Of a stretch of 64,000 nt of DNA, positions 20,010 through 30,109 are shown piece after piece. Location: contig PHEW01000003.1 in NCBI GenBank assembly GCA_002841315.1, positions 1-64,000 on the forward strand, in the 5' to 3' direction. Both the position numbers and the translations under genes were made by a program. Under the pieces are notes generated by a model, which saw only the letters and a program-made list of their open reading frames with translations, had not been told where the DNA came from and did not search any database. Numbering within the stretch: position 1 is the stretch's first letter; every line of letters starts with the position of its first letter. This stretch comes from Actinobacteria bacterium HGW-Actinobacteria-4 (GTDB lineage: Bacteria; Actinomycetota; Actinomycetes; Actinomycetales; Demequinaceae).

Positions 20010-21041
20010 TTGGCAAGCCCCTTCGGCGAGATTCGGCAAGCCCTAGCGCTCCAGGGAACGTTGCGAGACACTTGCACTGTGGCACCGGATGGCGTCGTCG
20101 AATGGTTGCTCGCGGGCGATCCGTCCGTCGAGTACCAGACGCGGTCGCGCCTGCTGAGAGAGCCGCCGGAGGCGCTTCGACCACTGCGGGCACGCATCGC
20201 CACAGAAGGTTGGGGCGCACGTTTCCTGGCCGCGCGAGACCCCGCCACCGGGATGTGGGGCGGCGGCCTTTACTCGCCCAAGTGGATCTCGACGCACTAC
20301 ACGCTGCTTGACCTCATCGCGTTGGGCATCGATCCCCAGGCGCCAGGATTCCAGGAGTCGGCGGCGATCCTCGTTGACGGATTGTGGCCCGATGCTGCTG
20401 GGATGGCAGCGCGCCGCAGGCCCGTCGACACCTGCATCGCGGGGATGCTGGTGACCATCGGGGTTTACGCAGCGCTGGGTTCGCGTGCACTGCCCGGCGG
20501 GCGCGCGGCGGACGCGACCTTGCGCGAGATCGTGGACCACCTCTTGGATGTCCGGTTGGCAGACGGCGGATGGAACTGCCAGAGCTGGATGGGCGACAGT
20601 CACAGTTCTCTGCACACAACGGTCTCTGTGGCCGAGGCGATGCGGGACTGGGCCGCCGGTGAAGACACGTATCGAGCGGCCGATGCTCGTGCCACGGGGC
20701 CGGGCGTGTGGGAGTTCTTGTGGCGGCATCGGATGTCGCGTTCGGAGCGGACCGGCGAGGTGATTGACCCTCGCATGGAGCGGATGCCGTTTCCAAGCCG
20801 GTGGTACTACGACACGCTACGCGGGTTGGTGTACCTCGCGTCAGTGGGTGCGCCGTGGGATGACAGGATGGCCGATGCCGTGGCCGGGCTAGTCTCTAGG
20901 CGCGACGCGGACGGTCGCTGGCCGCTCAATGCCGGCTACTCGAACAAGACTCACTTCTCGATGGAGCGAGTGGGTTCGCCCAGCAGGTGGAACACCTTGC
21001 GCGCGTTGCTGGTGCTTGACGCCTACGGAGGGTACGCCTAA
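20010..21041 (+). CDS. Squalene-cyclase/prenyltransferase-like alpha-toroid protein, function unknown
   Basis: LLDVRLADGGWNCQSW, DADGRWPLNAGYSN repeats; true start may be internal (near VVEWLLAGD). Confidence 0.55.
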   Translation: MASPFGEIRQALALQGTLRDTCTVAPDGVVEWLLAGDPSVEYQTRSRLLREPPEALRPLRARIATEGWGARFLAARDPATGMWGGGLYSPKWISTHYTLLDLIALGIDPQAPGFQESAAILVDGLWPDAAGMAARRRPVDTCIAGMLVTIGVYAALGSRALPGGRAADATLREIVDHLLDVRLADGGWNCQSWMGDSHSSLHTTVSVAEAMRDWAAGEDTYRAADARATGPGVWEFLWRHRMSRSERTGEVIDPRMERMPFPSRWYYDTLRGLVYLASVGAPWDDRMADAVAGLVSRRDADGRWPLNAGYSNKTHFSMERVGSPSRWNTLRALLVLDAYGGYA

Positions 21042-21257
21042 CGACCAGGGCGGGCGCGCGATCTCGATCGCCACCAGCGCATCAATCGCATATCTCATGG
21101 GACGCTCCTCGCCGCGCACGCTCCTGGGCACGACCATACCCCTCGCCGCACGCGATGTCTGGTCGCGTGGCGGTTGGCACGCCGGGCTCCGTCACGGTTG
21201 AGTCACGGTTCCCAGACAACCCCGAGAGGGCGGCCCCCGCCTGGAAGCCTGATCCAC

Positions 21258-21860
21258 ATGAACTCACTGACCCCGCAGTCCGCATCCACCTTGACCACTT
21301 CTGCACGCCGCGTGATCGCGGCGGCGTTCGCCTCGCTCGCGGCATCGGCGCTCGTCGCGGGCTGCTCGGGAACGTCGGCGGAGCCCGCCACGTCCGCCCC
21401 CGCCTCCGCAGCACCAACGACCGCCGCGGCAGACCCCTTCTGCGACAGCTTTGGGGATTTCGCCACGGCGATCGCGGCTCGCAACGCCGTCGAGGCCACA
21501 AGCGGAGGCTACTGGCGCGCGTACGGCAGCAACCCGGACCCCGAGCCCGCCGGCGCGCTCGAGGAGATCAACGCCCTCGGTGCGGGGGAGTACCAGAGCG
21601 CTGTTGACGACGTCGAGGCTGCGTTGCTCGCGATGGCGGAGGCCATAGACGACGCCGACATCGACGCGCACCTCACGGCACTGATGGACTTCAACGAGAA
21701 CCTCTTTGGCCGCATGGCGGCAGTCTCCGCAAACTCGACGAGCCTCGAACAGTACGGCGCCGATGCTGCAGTCGCCGTTCCGGAAGGCGAGCAGGGCCGG
21801 GCGGCGGCTACAGCGGCAAACGCGGCGATCAACGCGTACGCCAGCGAGCGCTGCTCTTGA
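21258..21860 (+). CDS. Hypothetical lipoprotein
   Basis: Signal peptide with lipobox LVAGCSG. Confidence 0.6.
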   Translation: MNSLTPQSASTLTTSARRVIAAAFASLAASALVAGCSGTSAEPATSAPASAAPTTAAADPFCDSFGDFATAIAARNAVEATSGGYWRAYGSNPDPEPAGALEEINALGAGEYQSAVDDVEAALLAMAEAIDDADIDAHLTALMDFNENLFGRMAAVSANSTSLEQYGADAAVAVPEGEQGRAAATAANAAINAYASERCS

Positions 21861-21942
21861 GGCAGACTCCCCGCCGATATGTCAGTCACCTCGCATAGCA
21901 TGTGGGAAGTGGCAGGACCACAACAGCGGGGAGGCTGCATAG

Positions 21943-22911
21943 ATGAGTGACTTAGCAATCGAGACCCACGGCCTGGTCAAGGTGTTCGGCAAGGAACGCG
22001 CCGTCGACGGCGTCGATCTCGCGATTGAACGTGGAGGCATTCACGGCTTCCTAGGACCCAACGGCGCAGGCAAGACCACCTGCATCCGCATGCTCGCCAC
22101 GCTGCTCCGGCCGGACGCAGGCACAGCCACTGTGCTTGGACATGATGTGGTTCATGCGGCCGACGAGGTCCGCTCCTTGGTCAGCCTGACCGGCCAGTTC
22201 GCGTCCGTGGACGGGGACCTCACCGGCCGCGAGAACCTGCGTCTGATCGGCAAGCTCTTCGGCTATTCCGGCCCTCAGGCTCTGAAGCGCGCCGACGAAC
22301 TCCTGGGTGCGTTCGGCCTCGAGGGCGCCGCCGACCGCCAGGTGAAGAAGTACTCCGGGGGCATGCGCCGGCGCATCGATATCGCCGCGAGCATCGTCGT
22401 CACGCCCGAACTGTTGTTCCTGGATGAGCCCACCACGGGCCTGGACCCGCGCAGCCGCAACGAGGTGTGGGACATCATCCGCGCGATGGTGGGCACCGGC
22501 ACCACCGTGATGCTGACCACCCAGTACTTGGACGAGGCCGACCAGCTCGCGGACCGCATCTCCGTGATTGACCGCGGCACGATCATCGCCGAGGGCACGT
22601 CGAGCGAGCTCAAGGCGTCCGTGGGGAGTGGGTCGCTGCACGTGCGCGTCATGCACCGTGCTGACCGGGCCGCCGCGAAGGCGATCCTGGAGAAGGAGCT
22701 GGGAGTCGAGATCTCGGAGCCGGTGGACCCCCAAGCGCTCACCGCCGCGATCGAGAAGTCCGGCCCCGTGACTCGCGCGCTCACCGCGCTCGAGGCCGCG
22801 AACATCGACCTCGCTCAGTTCTCACTGGGCCAGCCCACGCTTGACGAGGTGTTCCTCGCGCTGACCGGTCATCCCGCTGAAGATTCCACCGACGAGGAGG
22901 CCGCAGCATGA
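21943..22911 (+). CDS. DrrA-like ABC transporter ATP-binding protein
   Basis: [45 protein letters not shown]. Confidence 0.93.
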   Translation: MSDLAIETHGLVKVFGKERAVDGVDLAIERGGIHGFLGPNGAGKTTCIRMLATLLRPDAGTATVLGHDVVHAADEVRSLVSLTGQFASVDGDLTGRENLRLIGKLFGYSGPQALKRADELLGAFGLEGAADRQVKKYSGGMRRRIDIAASIVVTPELLFLDEPTTGLDPRSRNEVWDIIRAMVGTGTTVMLTTQYLDEADQLADRISVIDRGTIIAEGTSSELKASVGSGSLHVRVMHRADRAAAKAILEKELGVEISEPVDPQALTAAIEKSGPVTRALTALEAANIDLAQFSLGQPTLDEVFLALTGHPAEDSTDEEAAA

Positions 22912-23783
22912 GCGCGTCCACTGATACCAAAGCCACCGACGCGACGGCCCCCGCGACCACCGAGGCCAAGGCGCCCCAAGCATCAGCCATCGTTTCCGCA
23001 CTGGCAAGTACGGAACGTCCTCAGCGACCAGGTCCGCTGTCCACATCGCTGACGTTCGGGTGGCGCGCGCTGCTCAAGATCAAGCATGTGCCCGAGCAAC
23101 TCTTTGACGTGACCGCGTTCCCGATCATCATGACGCTGATGTTCACGGTGCTCTTTGGTGGGGCGCTGGCTGGAAGCACGGACCAGTACGTGCAGTTCTT
23201 CCTGCCGGGGATCATGGTGCAGTCGCTGATCATGATCACCATGTACACCGGCCACACGCTGCGCACGGACATCGAGAAGGGCGTATTCGACCGGTTCAGG
23301 TCGCTGCCCATCTGGCGGCCTTCGGCGCTGGTGGGGATGCTGCTGGGCGACACGGTGAGGTTCACCATCGCGGCCATCGTGACGTCAGTGGTGGGGCTGT
23401 TCCTGGGCTGGCGTCCGGGCGGCGGGTTCCTGGGTGTGACTCAGGGAGTGCTGCTAATCCTGGTGTTCGCGTTCTCGCTGGGCTGGATCTGGACGTTCCT
23501 GAGCCTGCTGTTGCGCTCCGCGAACTCCATCATGGGTGTCGCGATGTTGATCATCACGCCGCTGACCTTTGGCTCCAACATCTTCGTGGACCCGGCCACC
23601 ATGCCGGGCTGGCTGCAGGTGTGGGTGGGGGTCAACCCGGTGTCGCACCTCGTCACCGCAGTGCGCGAACTGATGGGCGGCATGCCATTGGGCTCGAGCC
23701 TCGCGCTCACGCTGCTGTGGTCGGCCGGTTTGGTCGCCGTGTTTGGCACGTTGACGATGTGGAAGTACCGCGACCCAAGGTAG
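22908..23783 (+). CDS. DrrB-like ABC transporter permease
   Basis: Six-TM ABC-2 type permease; overlaps the ATPase gene by 4 nt. Confidence 0.88.
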   Translation: MSASTDTKATDATAPATTEAKAPQASAIVSALASTERPQRPGPLSTSLTFGWRALLKIKHVPEQLFDVTAFPIIMTLMFTVLFGGALAGSTDQYVQFFLPGIMVQSLIMITMYTGHTLRTDIEKGVFDRFRSLPIWRPSALVGMLLGDTVRFTIAAIVTSVVGLFLGWRPGGGFLGVTQGVLLILVFAFSLGWIWTFLSLLLRSANSIMGVAMLIITPLTFGSNIFVDPATMPGWLQVWVGVNPVSHLVTAVRELMGGMPLGSSLALTLLWSAGLVAVFGTLTMWKYRDPR

Positions 23784-23803
23784 GCGGCGCGGCCCGCGGC
23801 GAC

Positions 23804-24421
23804 TCAGTCTTCGAGGACTCTGGCGACCATCGCCTCGATTGACGCAATGTCCTCGGGGTCGAGGCTCACGCAGTCGGGGTGGATCAGGTGATAGGCCTCC
23901 AGCGATGCCTGCGCTGCAGATACCGCGGCGAAGGCGCGCAACCGGTGATCTGGCTTGGCGTCGCGGACGTCGGCCACTCTCGATAGCCCCTTCGCGAAGG
24001 CATCAGCAATTTCTTGAACGAGGCCCGACGAGGTCGCCTCGCCGCTCATGTCCTGGACCGCGCGCATGTCGCGGAGCACGGCCTTGACCTCGGGGGGGCA
24101 CTGCGCGAGCGTCTCCAACAACTGATGGACCAGGATTGCGCGACCTTCCCGCGTGGTGAGGTCGTGAGGCTGCATCGCGAGTGCCCGTAGCTGCGCGATG
24201 GGGAGGGAGACTATCTCGCGGTATATCTCGTCCTTGGATGTGAAGTGGTAGTACAGGGCGGCCTTGGTCACGCCGAGCGCCTCCGCGACGTCACGAATGG
24301 AGGTCTCCGCGAAGCCCTTCTCGCCAAAGAGTTGCGCTGCCGTCACGAGGATGCGCTCGCGAGTATCGGTGCGGCGCGCGTCCGCAACGCTGGCGCCTGC
24401 TTTTGCACTGTCTTGCGCCAT
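23804..24421 (-). CDS. TetR-family regulator
   Basis: TRERILVTAAQLFGEKGFAETSIRDVAEALGVTKAALYYHFTSKDEI. Confidence 0.93.
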   Translation of the reverse strand: MAQDSAKAGASVADARRTDTRERILVTAAQLFGEKGFAETSIRDVAEALGVTKAALYYHFTSKDEIYREIVSLPIAQLRALAMQPHDLTTREGRAILVHQLLETLAQCPPEVKAVLRDMRAVQDMSGEATSSGLVQEIADAFAKGLSRVADVRDAKPDHRLRAFAAVSAAQASLEAYHLIHPDCVSLDPEDIASIEAMVARVLED

Positions 24422-24453
24422 CGGTGGACCTCCTCAAACTCGGTGCGTCAATT

Positions 24454-24475
24454 TAACTTGACGAACGGTTAGTTA
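24454..24475. promoter_or_regulatory. Candidate TetR operator 1
   Basis: TAACTTGACGAACGGTTAGTTA partial dyad in the tetR/mmpL divergent region. Confidence 0.5.
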
Positions 24476-24504
24476 GCGTGCGATGCTCACTCTGACAGTT
24501 TATC

Positions 24505-24522
24505 TTACCGATCGTTCAGTAA
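24505..24522. promoter_or_regulatory. Candidate TetR operator 2
   Basis: TTACCGATCGTTCAGTAA, imperfect 18-bp palindrome. Confidence 0.6.
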
Positions 24523-24539
24523 CTCCGAAAGGGTCCCTA

Positions 24540-26816
24540 ATGCGCTCGATTGCCCGCCTCGCCGTTCGTGCTCCTGTAGCCGTCATTATTGCCTGGATTG
24601 CCGCGGTGATCGGGCTCCAGGCCGTCAACATCGCCGCCGGACCCGACATGCGGGATGCGTTCTCGCTCGACGGCGCCGACTCCCAGGCGGCGTACGACCT
24701 GCTTGGGGAGTCGTTCCCGGAACTCGCGGGCGATGTGGACCTTCTGGCATGGAGCGTGAGCGACGGTGACGTGCGCGATCCCGCGTTGCGCGACGCCGCG
24801 CAAGAGTGGCTCGCCGAGATTGCCGCAGTCGATGCTGTCGCCACCGTGGTGAGTCCGTTCTCGCCGCAAGGCGCGCACCAGATCAGCGCCGACGGCACCA
24901 TCGCGTACTCGCAGATCGGTTACGTCGACACTGCCTACAACCTCGACATCGACGGCCTTGAGGCGGTGGGTGAGGTGGTCCACGCAGCGCACGGCTCGCA
25001 GGTCAACGACACTGTCATGACGGTGGGCCTTGTGGGGTCGGGCGCGAGCCGGCTCACGGACCCTGAGGTGGGCGTGGGGGAGCTGCTCGGCGTCGCGATC
25101 GCCGCTGTCATCTTGTACTTCGCATTCGGCACGGTGCGCGCGGCGACGGTGCCATTGGTCTCCGCGATCGTGGCGCTCGGGGGTTCGCTCGCGGCGCTCG
25201 GGCTGTTCTCGCAGCTCACGCCCATCGCGCTGACCGCGCCGCTGCTCTCGGTCCTGCTCGGTATGGGTATCGGCATCGACTACGCGCTGTTCATCGTAAA
25301 CAGGCACCGCACGGCCCTGCGCGGCGGAATGGAAGTGCGCCGCAGCATCGTCGCGTCCATCACGACGTCGGGCCGGGCAGTGGTGTTCGCGGGCATGACG
25401 GTGTTCATCTCGCTTACCGGGATGTTGGTGCCGCAGGTCCAGTTCCTGTCGAGCTTGGCCATCGCGGCGGCCATCACCGTGGTGTTCTCAGTAGCGGCGT
25501 CGGTGACCTTGGTGCCCGCGATGCTGACGTTGCTGGGCATGCGGGTGCTGTCCAAGCGCGAGCGGGAAGTCCTCGCCGCCAGCGGGGACGCGAGCGGGTC
25601 CGGGACCGCTTCCCAAGAGAGGGCGTGGTCGCAAGAGGCACAGTCGGGGCGGTTCGCCTCTCTGGTGGAGCGCCGGCCGTTGTGGGCCAGCGTTGCCGCG
25701 CTCGCGCTCTTGCTGGTCTTGGCAATCCCCACGCTGAGCATGCGGTTGGGTTCGACCGACGCTGGGAACGACCCCGCTGGCTCGTCCACCAGGATCGCCT
25801 ACGACTTGGTTGCAGAAGGATTCGGCGAGGGCTCCAATGCCGCGATGGTGGTGACGGTGGATCTGTCCTCGGCGGCGCCCGTGACCCAGGACGCGCCGCC
25901 GCAAGCGCTGATGGAACTGACCGGAGCGCTGGGAGACGATAACTCGGTGGCCGCAGCCATGGGGCCGCTCGTCAACGCGGCGGGTGACGCCGCGGTGATT
26001 CACGTGATCCCGGTAGGGGGTTCTCAGGAACTCGACACCGAGCAGTTGCTCGAGCGCATCCGCGGGGACTACGCCGTGACCGCGGACACCGCAGGCTTCC
26101 CCACCCACGTGGGCGGAGCGGTGGCCACGTGGTCCGACTTCACGGACCGCATTGCCGATTCGTTGCCGGTGTTCTTCGCGCTCGTAGTGGGGCTGTCGAT
26201 GCTGGTGCTACTGGTCGCGTTCCGGTCCTTGATGTTGCCGCTCATTGGCGCGGCCATGAATATGCTGTCTGCGGCGGCGGCTTTCGGTGTGGTGGTGGCG
26301 GTGTTCCAGTGGGGCTGGGGACGCGAGCTGATCGGCACCGGCGATGGCGCGCCCATCGAGCCGTTCGCCCCGCTGATTCTGTTTGCGCTGCTCTTTGGGC
26401 TGTCGATGGATTACCAGGTGTTCCTGGTCTCGCGCATGGCCGAACTGTGGCACGCGACCGGGGACAACGCGCTCGCGGTGAGGCGCGGCCTCGCGGAGGT
26501 CTCGCGAGTGATCATTGCGGCTGCGTCCATCATGGTGGTGGTGTTTGGCTCGTTCGTGACGTCGGACGCCCGGGTCATGAAGCTGCTGGGCCTCGGCCTT
26601 GCCGTAGCGATTCTGATCGACGCGTTCGTGATCCGCGTGTTCCTCATGCCCGCGGTGATGCGGCTCCTGGGCCCGCGCGTGTGGTGGATCCCCGCGTGGC
26701 TGGACCGAGTTCTGCCGCACATCGACATCGATGGGACGGCGCACACGGCTGAAGCGCCGGGCGGTGCCGCAACACATGCACGCGCTCCGGAACTGGTGGG
26801 TGCTGCTCGGCAATAG
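24540..26816 (+). CDS. MMPL/RND-family transporter
   Basis: MRSIARLAVRAPVAVIIAWIAAV; GMGIGIDYALFIVNRHR; LLFGLSMDYQVFLVSRM. Confidence 0.92.
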   Translation: MRSIARLAVRAPVAVIIAWIAAVIGLQAVNIAAGPDMRDAFSLDGADSQAAYDLLGESFPELAGDVDLLAWSVSDGDVRDPALRDAAQEWLAEIAAVDAVATVVSPFSPQGAHQISADGTIAYSQIGYVDTAYNLDIDGLEAVGEVVHAAHGSQVNDTVMTVGLVGSGASRLTDPEVGVGELLGVAIAAVILYFAFGTVRAATVPLVSAIVALGGSLAALGLFSQLTPIALTAPLLSVLLGMGIGIDYALFIVNRHRTALRGGMEVRRSIVASITTSGRAVVFAGMTVFISLTGMLVPQVQFLSSLAIAAAITVVFSVAASVTLVPAMLTLLGMRVLSKREREVLAASGDASGSGTASQERAWSQEAQSGRFASLVERRPLWASVAALALLLVLAIPTLSMRLGSTDAGNDPAGSSTRIAYDLVAEGFGEGSNAAMVVTVDLSSAAPVTQDAPPQALMELTGALGDDNSVAAAMGPLVNAAGDAAVIHVIPVGGSQELDTEQLLERIRGDYAVTADTAGFPTHVGGAVATWSDFTDRIADSLPVFFALVVGLSMLVLLVAFRSLMLPLIGAAMNMLSAAAAFGVVVAVFQWGWGRELIGTGDGAPIEPFAPLILFALLFGLSMDYQVFLVSRMAELWHATGDNALAVRRGLAEVSRVIIAAASIMVVVFGSFVTSDARVMKLLGLGLAVAILIDAFVIRVFLMPAVMRLLGPRVWWIPAWLDRVLPHIDIDGTAHTAEAPGGAATHARAPELVGAARQ

Positions 26817-26822
26817 TCTCCA

Positions 26823-26866
26823 GGGAGCCGATGCTGGGTCGAGTTTGTCGCCCGGCATCGGCTCCC
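26823..26866 (+). terminator. 12-bp perfect hairpin downstream of the MMPL gene
   Basis: GGGAGCCGATGC ... GCATCGGCTCCC; no clear T-run. Confidence 0.6.
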
Positions 26867-26891
26867 GCGTCGGGGCACTGACTTCTGTCGG

Positions 26892-26912
26892 TGTCCGGAC
26901 AATGTCCGGACA
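26892..26912. promoter_or_regulatory. Two tandem TGTCCGGACA palindromes, 11 bp periodicity
   Basis: gTGTCCGGACAaTGTCCGGACAat. Confidence 0.6.
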
Positions 26913-27116
26913 ATTTGCGCGCCGGTTCGCCCTCTTATTGGGCGCAGCGGTTGGCGAAGGCGAACGATCGCTCGCGTCGAGTGCCTGACTGCGGGATGTT
27001 CTTGGCGCGCCGGAGCCTGATACTGGAACTCACCGTGAGAAGTGCGATCCTTCAAGACACAGGCGCTGTGCCCGATGCGGCGATGCAAACCGGGTCCGCT
27101 TCGGAAGGATCACATC

Positions 27117-28262
27117 ATGCACGATCGCACGGGAGTCGCCGATACTCTCGTTTGGCCCCATGTAGTAAGGCCGCAGGCCGCGCTCGTCTACCTTGATCTG
27201 AATCACTTCATCAATCTCGCCAAAGCCGGCGTCGGGCAGAACACGCCGCCTGGCTACACGGTGTTGCTGGATGCCGTGCGACGAGCCGTGGGTTCGCGAC
27301 GAGCGCACTTTCCATTGTCGGCGGAGCACCTGATTGAGTTGTCGATGGTCAAGGATCCTCGGCAGCGGCGAGATGTCGCTCACATCATGGAAGAACTTAG
27401 TGACTTCTTCTACTTGCTCGGTCGCCCCGAGTTGGGAGAACTTGAGATCCACGCGGGCATTCACGCGAGGCAATCTGAAGCACCCATGGGGCTCCCGCTT
27501 GAACTTGTTGGCAAAGGCTTTGGTCGAGCTCTCGGCATCGCGGGTCGCTTGCGAATAGTCGACTCAGATGGCAATGACGCTTCGGGCAGCGCCAAGCGGT
27601 CCATGGGTGCCGAGAGTTTTGAGGCACTCATGACTTCATCGAACACGGCAATGGAGCGCATGATGCTCGCCGGACCAGAGGACTCCGAAATTGCCGAACT
27701 TCGATCAAATGGGTACGCGCCTGAGTTAGCCCAGGACGCTCACAAGTCCCGCCTCGGATTCGAACATGACCTCTCTGCCAAGCTTGCGCTAGACGGACGT
27801 TGGCGCCGGGGGCGGCTTCGGGATGTGGTGGCTGGTCGCGAGGTCCATCACGAATGGCTCGACGCGTTCAACCGGCAGTACTCGCTGATCGGCCGCAAAC
27901 AGCTCGCGGTAGGCGATGAGACAGTACTCGGCGTCTTTTGTGCCGCGCCGCACATACAGGTAGCAATCAGTCTCAAGACGGTCATGCATCGCGACGCGAA
28001 CCACAGGTGGAGTGTGAACGACATCACTGACATCGACGCGGCTTCCGTAGCATTTGCCTACTGTGACGCACTGTATACAGATAAGGCCGTGCGAAACAGG
28101 TTGACCTCAAGTACCGAACTGAGGCGCTTCCGGACCTTCCTCCCGCGTGAACCGCATGAACTCGCGGAGTGGCTTGACGAGCTCCCGGAGCGGCCTGGTC
28201 ACGAGTTGTTGGTGCCCGTTTCGACGGGCGCTACGACCCCGACCCAGCGGCGGCCTCGATGA
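27117..28262 (+). CDS. Hypothetical protein, possible PIN-like domain (YLDLNHFINLAK)
   Basis: Start at MHDRTGVADT preceded by GGAAGGA; weak motif-level evidence only. Confidence 0.5.
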   Translation: MHDRTGVADTLVWPHVVRPQAALVYLDLNHFINLAKAGVGQNTPPGYTVLLDAVRRAVGSRRAHFPLSAEHLIELSMVKDPRQRRDVAHIMEELSDFFYLLGRPELGELEIHAGIHARQSEAPMGLPLELVGKGFGRALGIAGRLRIVDSDGNDASGSAKRSMGAESFEALMTSSNTAMERMMLAGPEDSEIAELRSNGYAPELAQDAHKSRLGFEHDLSAKLALDGRWRRGRLRDVVAGREVHHEWLDAFNRQYSLIGRKQLAVGDETVLGVFCAAPHIQVAISLKTVMHRDANHRWSVNDITDIDAASVAFAYCDALYTDKAVRNRLTSSTELRRFRTFLPREPHELAEWLDELPERPGHELLVPVSTGATTPTQRRPR

Positions 28263-28899
28263 TCTCGCGTGCGCGGTTCGATTCTCGCCAGGATCCCCAT
28301 TCCGCGAGATCCGCAGCGAGCGCCAAGCGTGGCGCTGGTCCCGAAGGCATGTGGGCAGGTTCGTCCACCACGTGGAGCACCAGGTTTGCATCGGCGACGT
28401 TGGCGGGAACGAGCAGGTGGTCGAGTTGCAGGTCGTTGACATCAGCGGTGTGGACGTAGGCCTCGAGCAACTGCGCCGCGGCCATCTGCGAGCGCGGATC
28501 GGACACGCCCGTGGGAACCAAGCGGGGATCGTCACGCAGGCGAGCCAGGTCGCTCGCCGCCCGGAGAACACGGTCCGCGCGCTTGCGCAGCCATGCCTCG
28601 AGCACTTGCTCGGGGTTGTCGCGGTGAACCAGTGCGTTTCGCATCTCGCGCAGGCGCCACCGTTCACTGGGGGACAGGTGTTCGAGACTCGCACCCTCAA
28701 CTAGTTGAGCGAGCGCCCAAGCATTGCGAGCACTCATGGGGCGCGGCAACCGTCCGCGAGTCGGCCTCACGCCGCCAGCATCAACCAGCCACGCTCCGCC
28801 TACACGACGGCCCGGAATGCGCTGCTCCCGTACGAGCTCACGAACACGCCGGGGAGACACGTTCATGATCGCGGCAGCTTCCAGCACACTGACTTCCAT
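28231..28899 (-). CDS. Excisionase-type HTH protein, antitoxin-like
   Basis: MEVSVLEAAAIMNVSPRRVRELVREQRIPGRRVGGAWLV; start set at MEVSVLEAA. Confidence 0.6.
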   Translation of the reverse strand: MEVSVLEAAAIMNVSPRRVRELVREQRIPGRRVGGAWLVDAGGVRPTRGRLPRPMSARNAWALAQLVEGASLEHLSPSERWRLREMRNALVHRDNPEQVLEAWLRKRADRVLRAASDLARLRDDPRLVPTGVSDPRSQMAAAQLLEAYVHTADVNDLQLDHLLVPANVADANLVLHVVDEPAHMPSGPAPRLALAADLAEWGSWRESNRAREIIEAAAGSGS

Positions 28900-28910
28900 A
28901 TACACATATA

Positions 28911-28924
28911 TACCGTAGTCGGTA
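28911..28924. promoter_or_regulatory. Candidate autoregulatory operator upstream of the HTH gene
   Basis: TACCG-TAGT-CGGTA in an AT-rich promoter. Confidence 0.45.
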
Positions 28925-29005
28925 GATAAGTGTAAAGCGGAGTGACCAAGGTCCACGGCGCACCAAGCCCGCATCCAGGTAGGGTGACGGAATGAGGATT
29001 CAGCC

Positions 29006-30106
29006 GTGACCGCGACTCCCGCCACCGCCCAGTTTGAGGTCCGCCCGCACCCCGCGCCCGCCTCCGCGGAGCAGCGCGCGGCGCTCATGGACAAGCCAGC
29101 GTTCGGCATGGTGTTCACCGATCACCTGGCCCGCGCCACCTGGCGCACCGGCGAGGGCTGGGGTGACCGGCGCATCGAACCGTTCGCGGAACTCACGCTT
29201 CACCCCGGCGCCACGGTGCTGCACTACGGGCAGCAAGCGTTCGAGGGGCTCAAGGCCTACAAGCACGCCGACGGCTCCATCTGGCTCTTCCGCCCGGAGG
29301 CAAACGCGGCCCGGCTGGCAGCATCGGCCGCACGAATGTCCCTGCCCGCAGTGACGGAGGCTGACTTTCTGGGTTCCATCGAGGCGCTCGTGACGGTGGA
29401 TGCGGCGTGGGTGCCCGACGCTTCGGAGAGCAGTCTGTACCTGCGGCCGTTGTTGCTGGGCACCGAGGCATGCCTGGGGGTGCGGCCGTCGACCACGGTG
29501 GAGTACGTGCTGATGGCCTCGCCGGTGGGCGGGTACTTTCCGCATGGCGTGAAGCCGGTGTCGATCTGGGTGGCGCAAGGGTTCCACCGCGCGGGGCCGG
29601 GCGGCACGGGCACCGCAAAGAGTGCCGGCAACTATGCGGCGAGTCTGTTGCCGCAGCAGCAGGCCTCCGACAACGGCTGCGAGCAGGTGCTGTTCCTGGA
29701 CGCGCGCGAGGACCGGTTCATCGAGGAGCTCGGCGGCATGAACGTCTTTGTGGTGATGCGGGACGGGTCGGTGCTGACGCCGCGCCTCACGGGAACCATC
29801 TTGGAGGGCGTCACGCGTGCTTCGGTGCTCGAATTGCTAGCGGCCGACGGGCGATCTGTGGTGGAGCGGGACATCACGTTGGAGGAACTGCGTGAGGGGA
29901 TCTCCGACGGTGAGGTCGCCGAGGTGTTCGCGTGTGGAACCGCCGCGGTGGTGACGCCGCTGGCGAGGCTCGTGGCCCCGGACTTTGACGTGACCGTTGG
30001 CGATGGCGAAGCCGGCGAGGTGACCATGGCCCTGCGCGGCGCGCTGACTGACATTCAGTACGGGCGCGCTGAGGACCGCTTTGGGTGGATGCGGCGGATC
30101 GGTTAG
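29006..30106 (+). CDS. ilvE: Branched-chain amino acid aminotransferase, second paralogue
   Basis: Co-linear with the 9201-10334 product throughout, e.g. FEGLKAYKHADGSIWLFRPEANAARL; GTG start. Confidence 0.85.
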   Translation: MTATPATAQFEVRPHPAPASAEQRAALMDKPAFGMVFTDHLARATWRTGEGWGDRRIEPFAELTLHPGATVLHYGQQAFEGLKAYKHADGSIWLFRPEANAARLAASAARMSLPAVTEADFLGSIEALVTVDAAWVPDASESSLYLRPLLLGTEACLGVRPSTTVEYVLMASPVGGYFPHGVKPVSIWVAQGFHRAGPGGTGTAKSAGNYAASLLPQQQASDNGCEQVLFLDAREDRFIEELGGMNVFVVMRDGSVLTPRLTGTILEGVTRASVLELLAADGRSVVERDITLEELREGISDGEVAEVFACGTAAVVTPLARLVAPDFDVTVGDGEAGEVTMALRGALTDIQYGRAEDRFGWMRRIG

Positions 30107-30109
30107 TGG

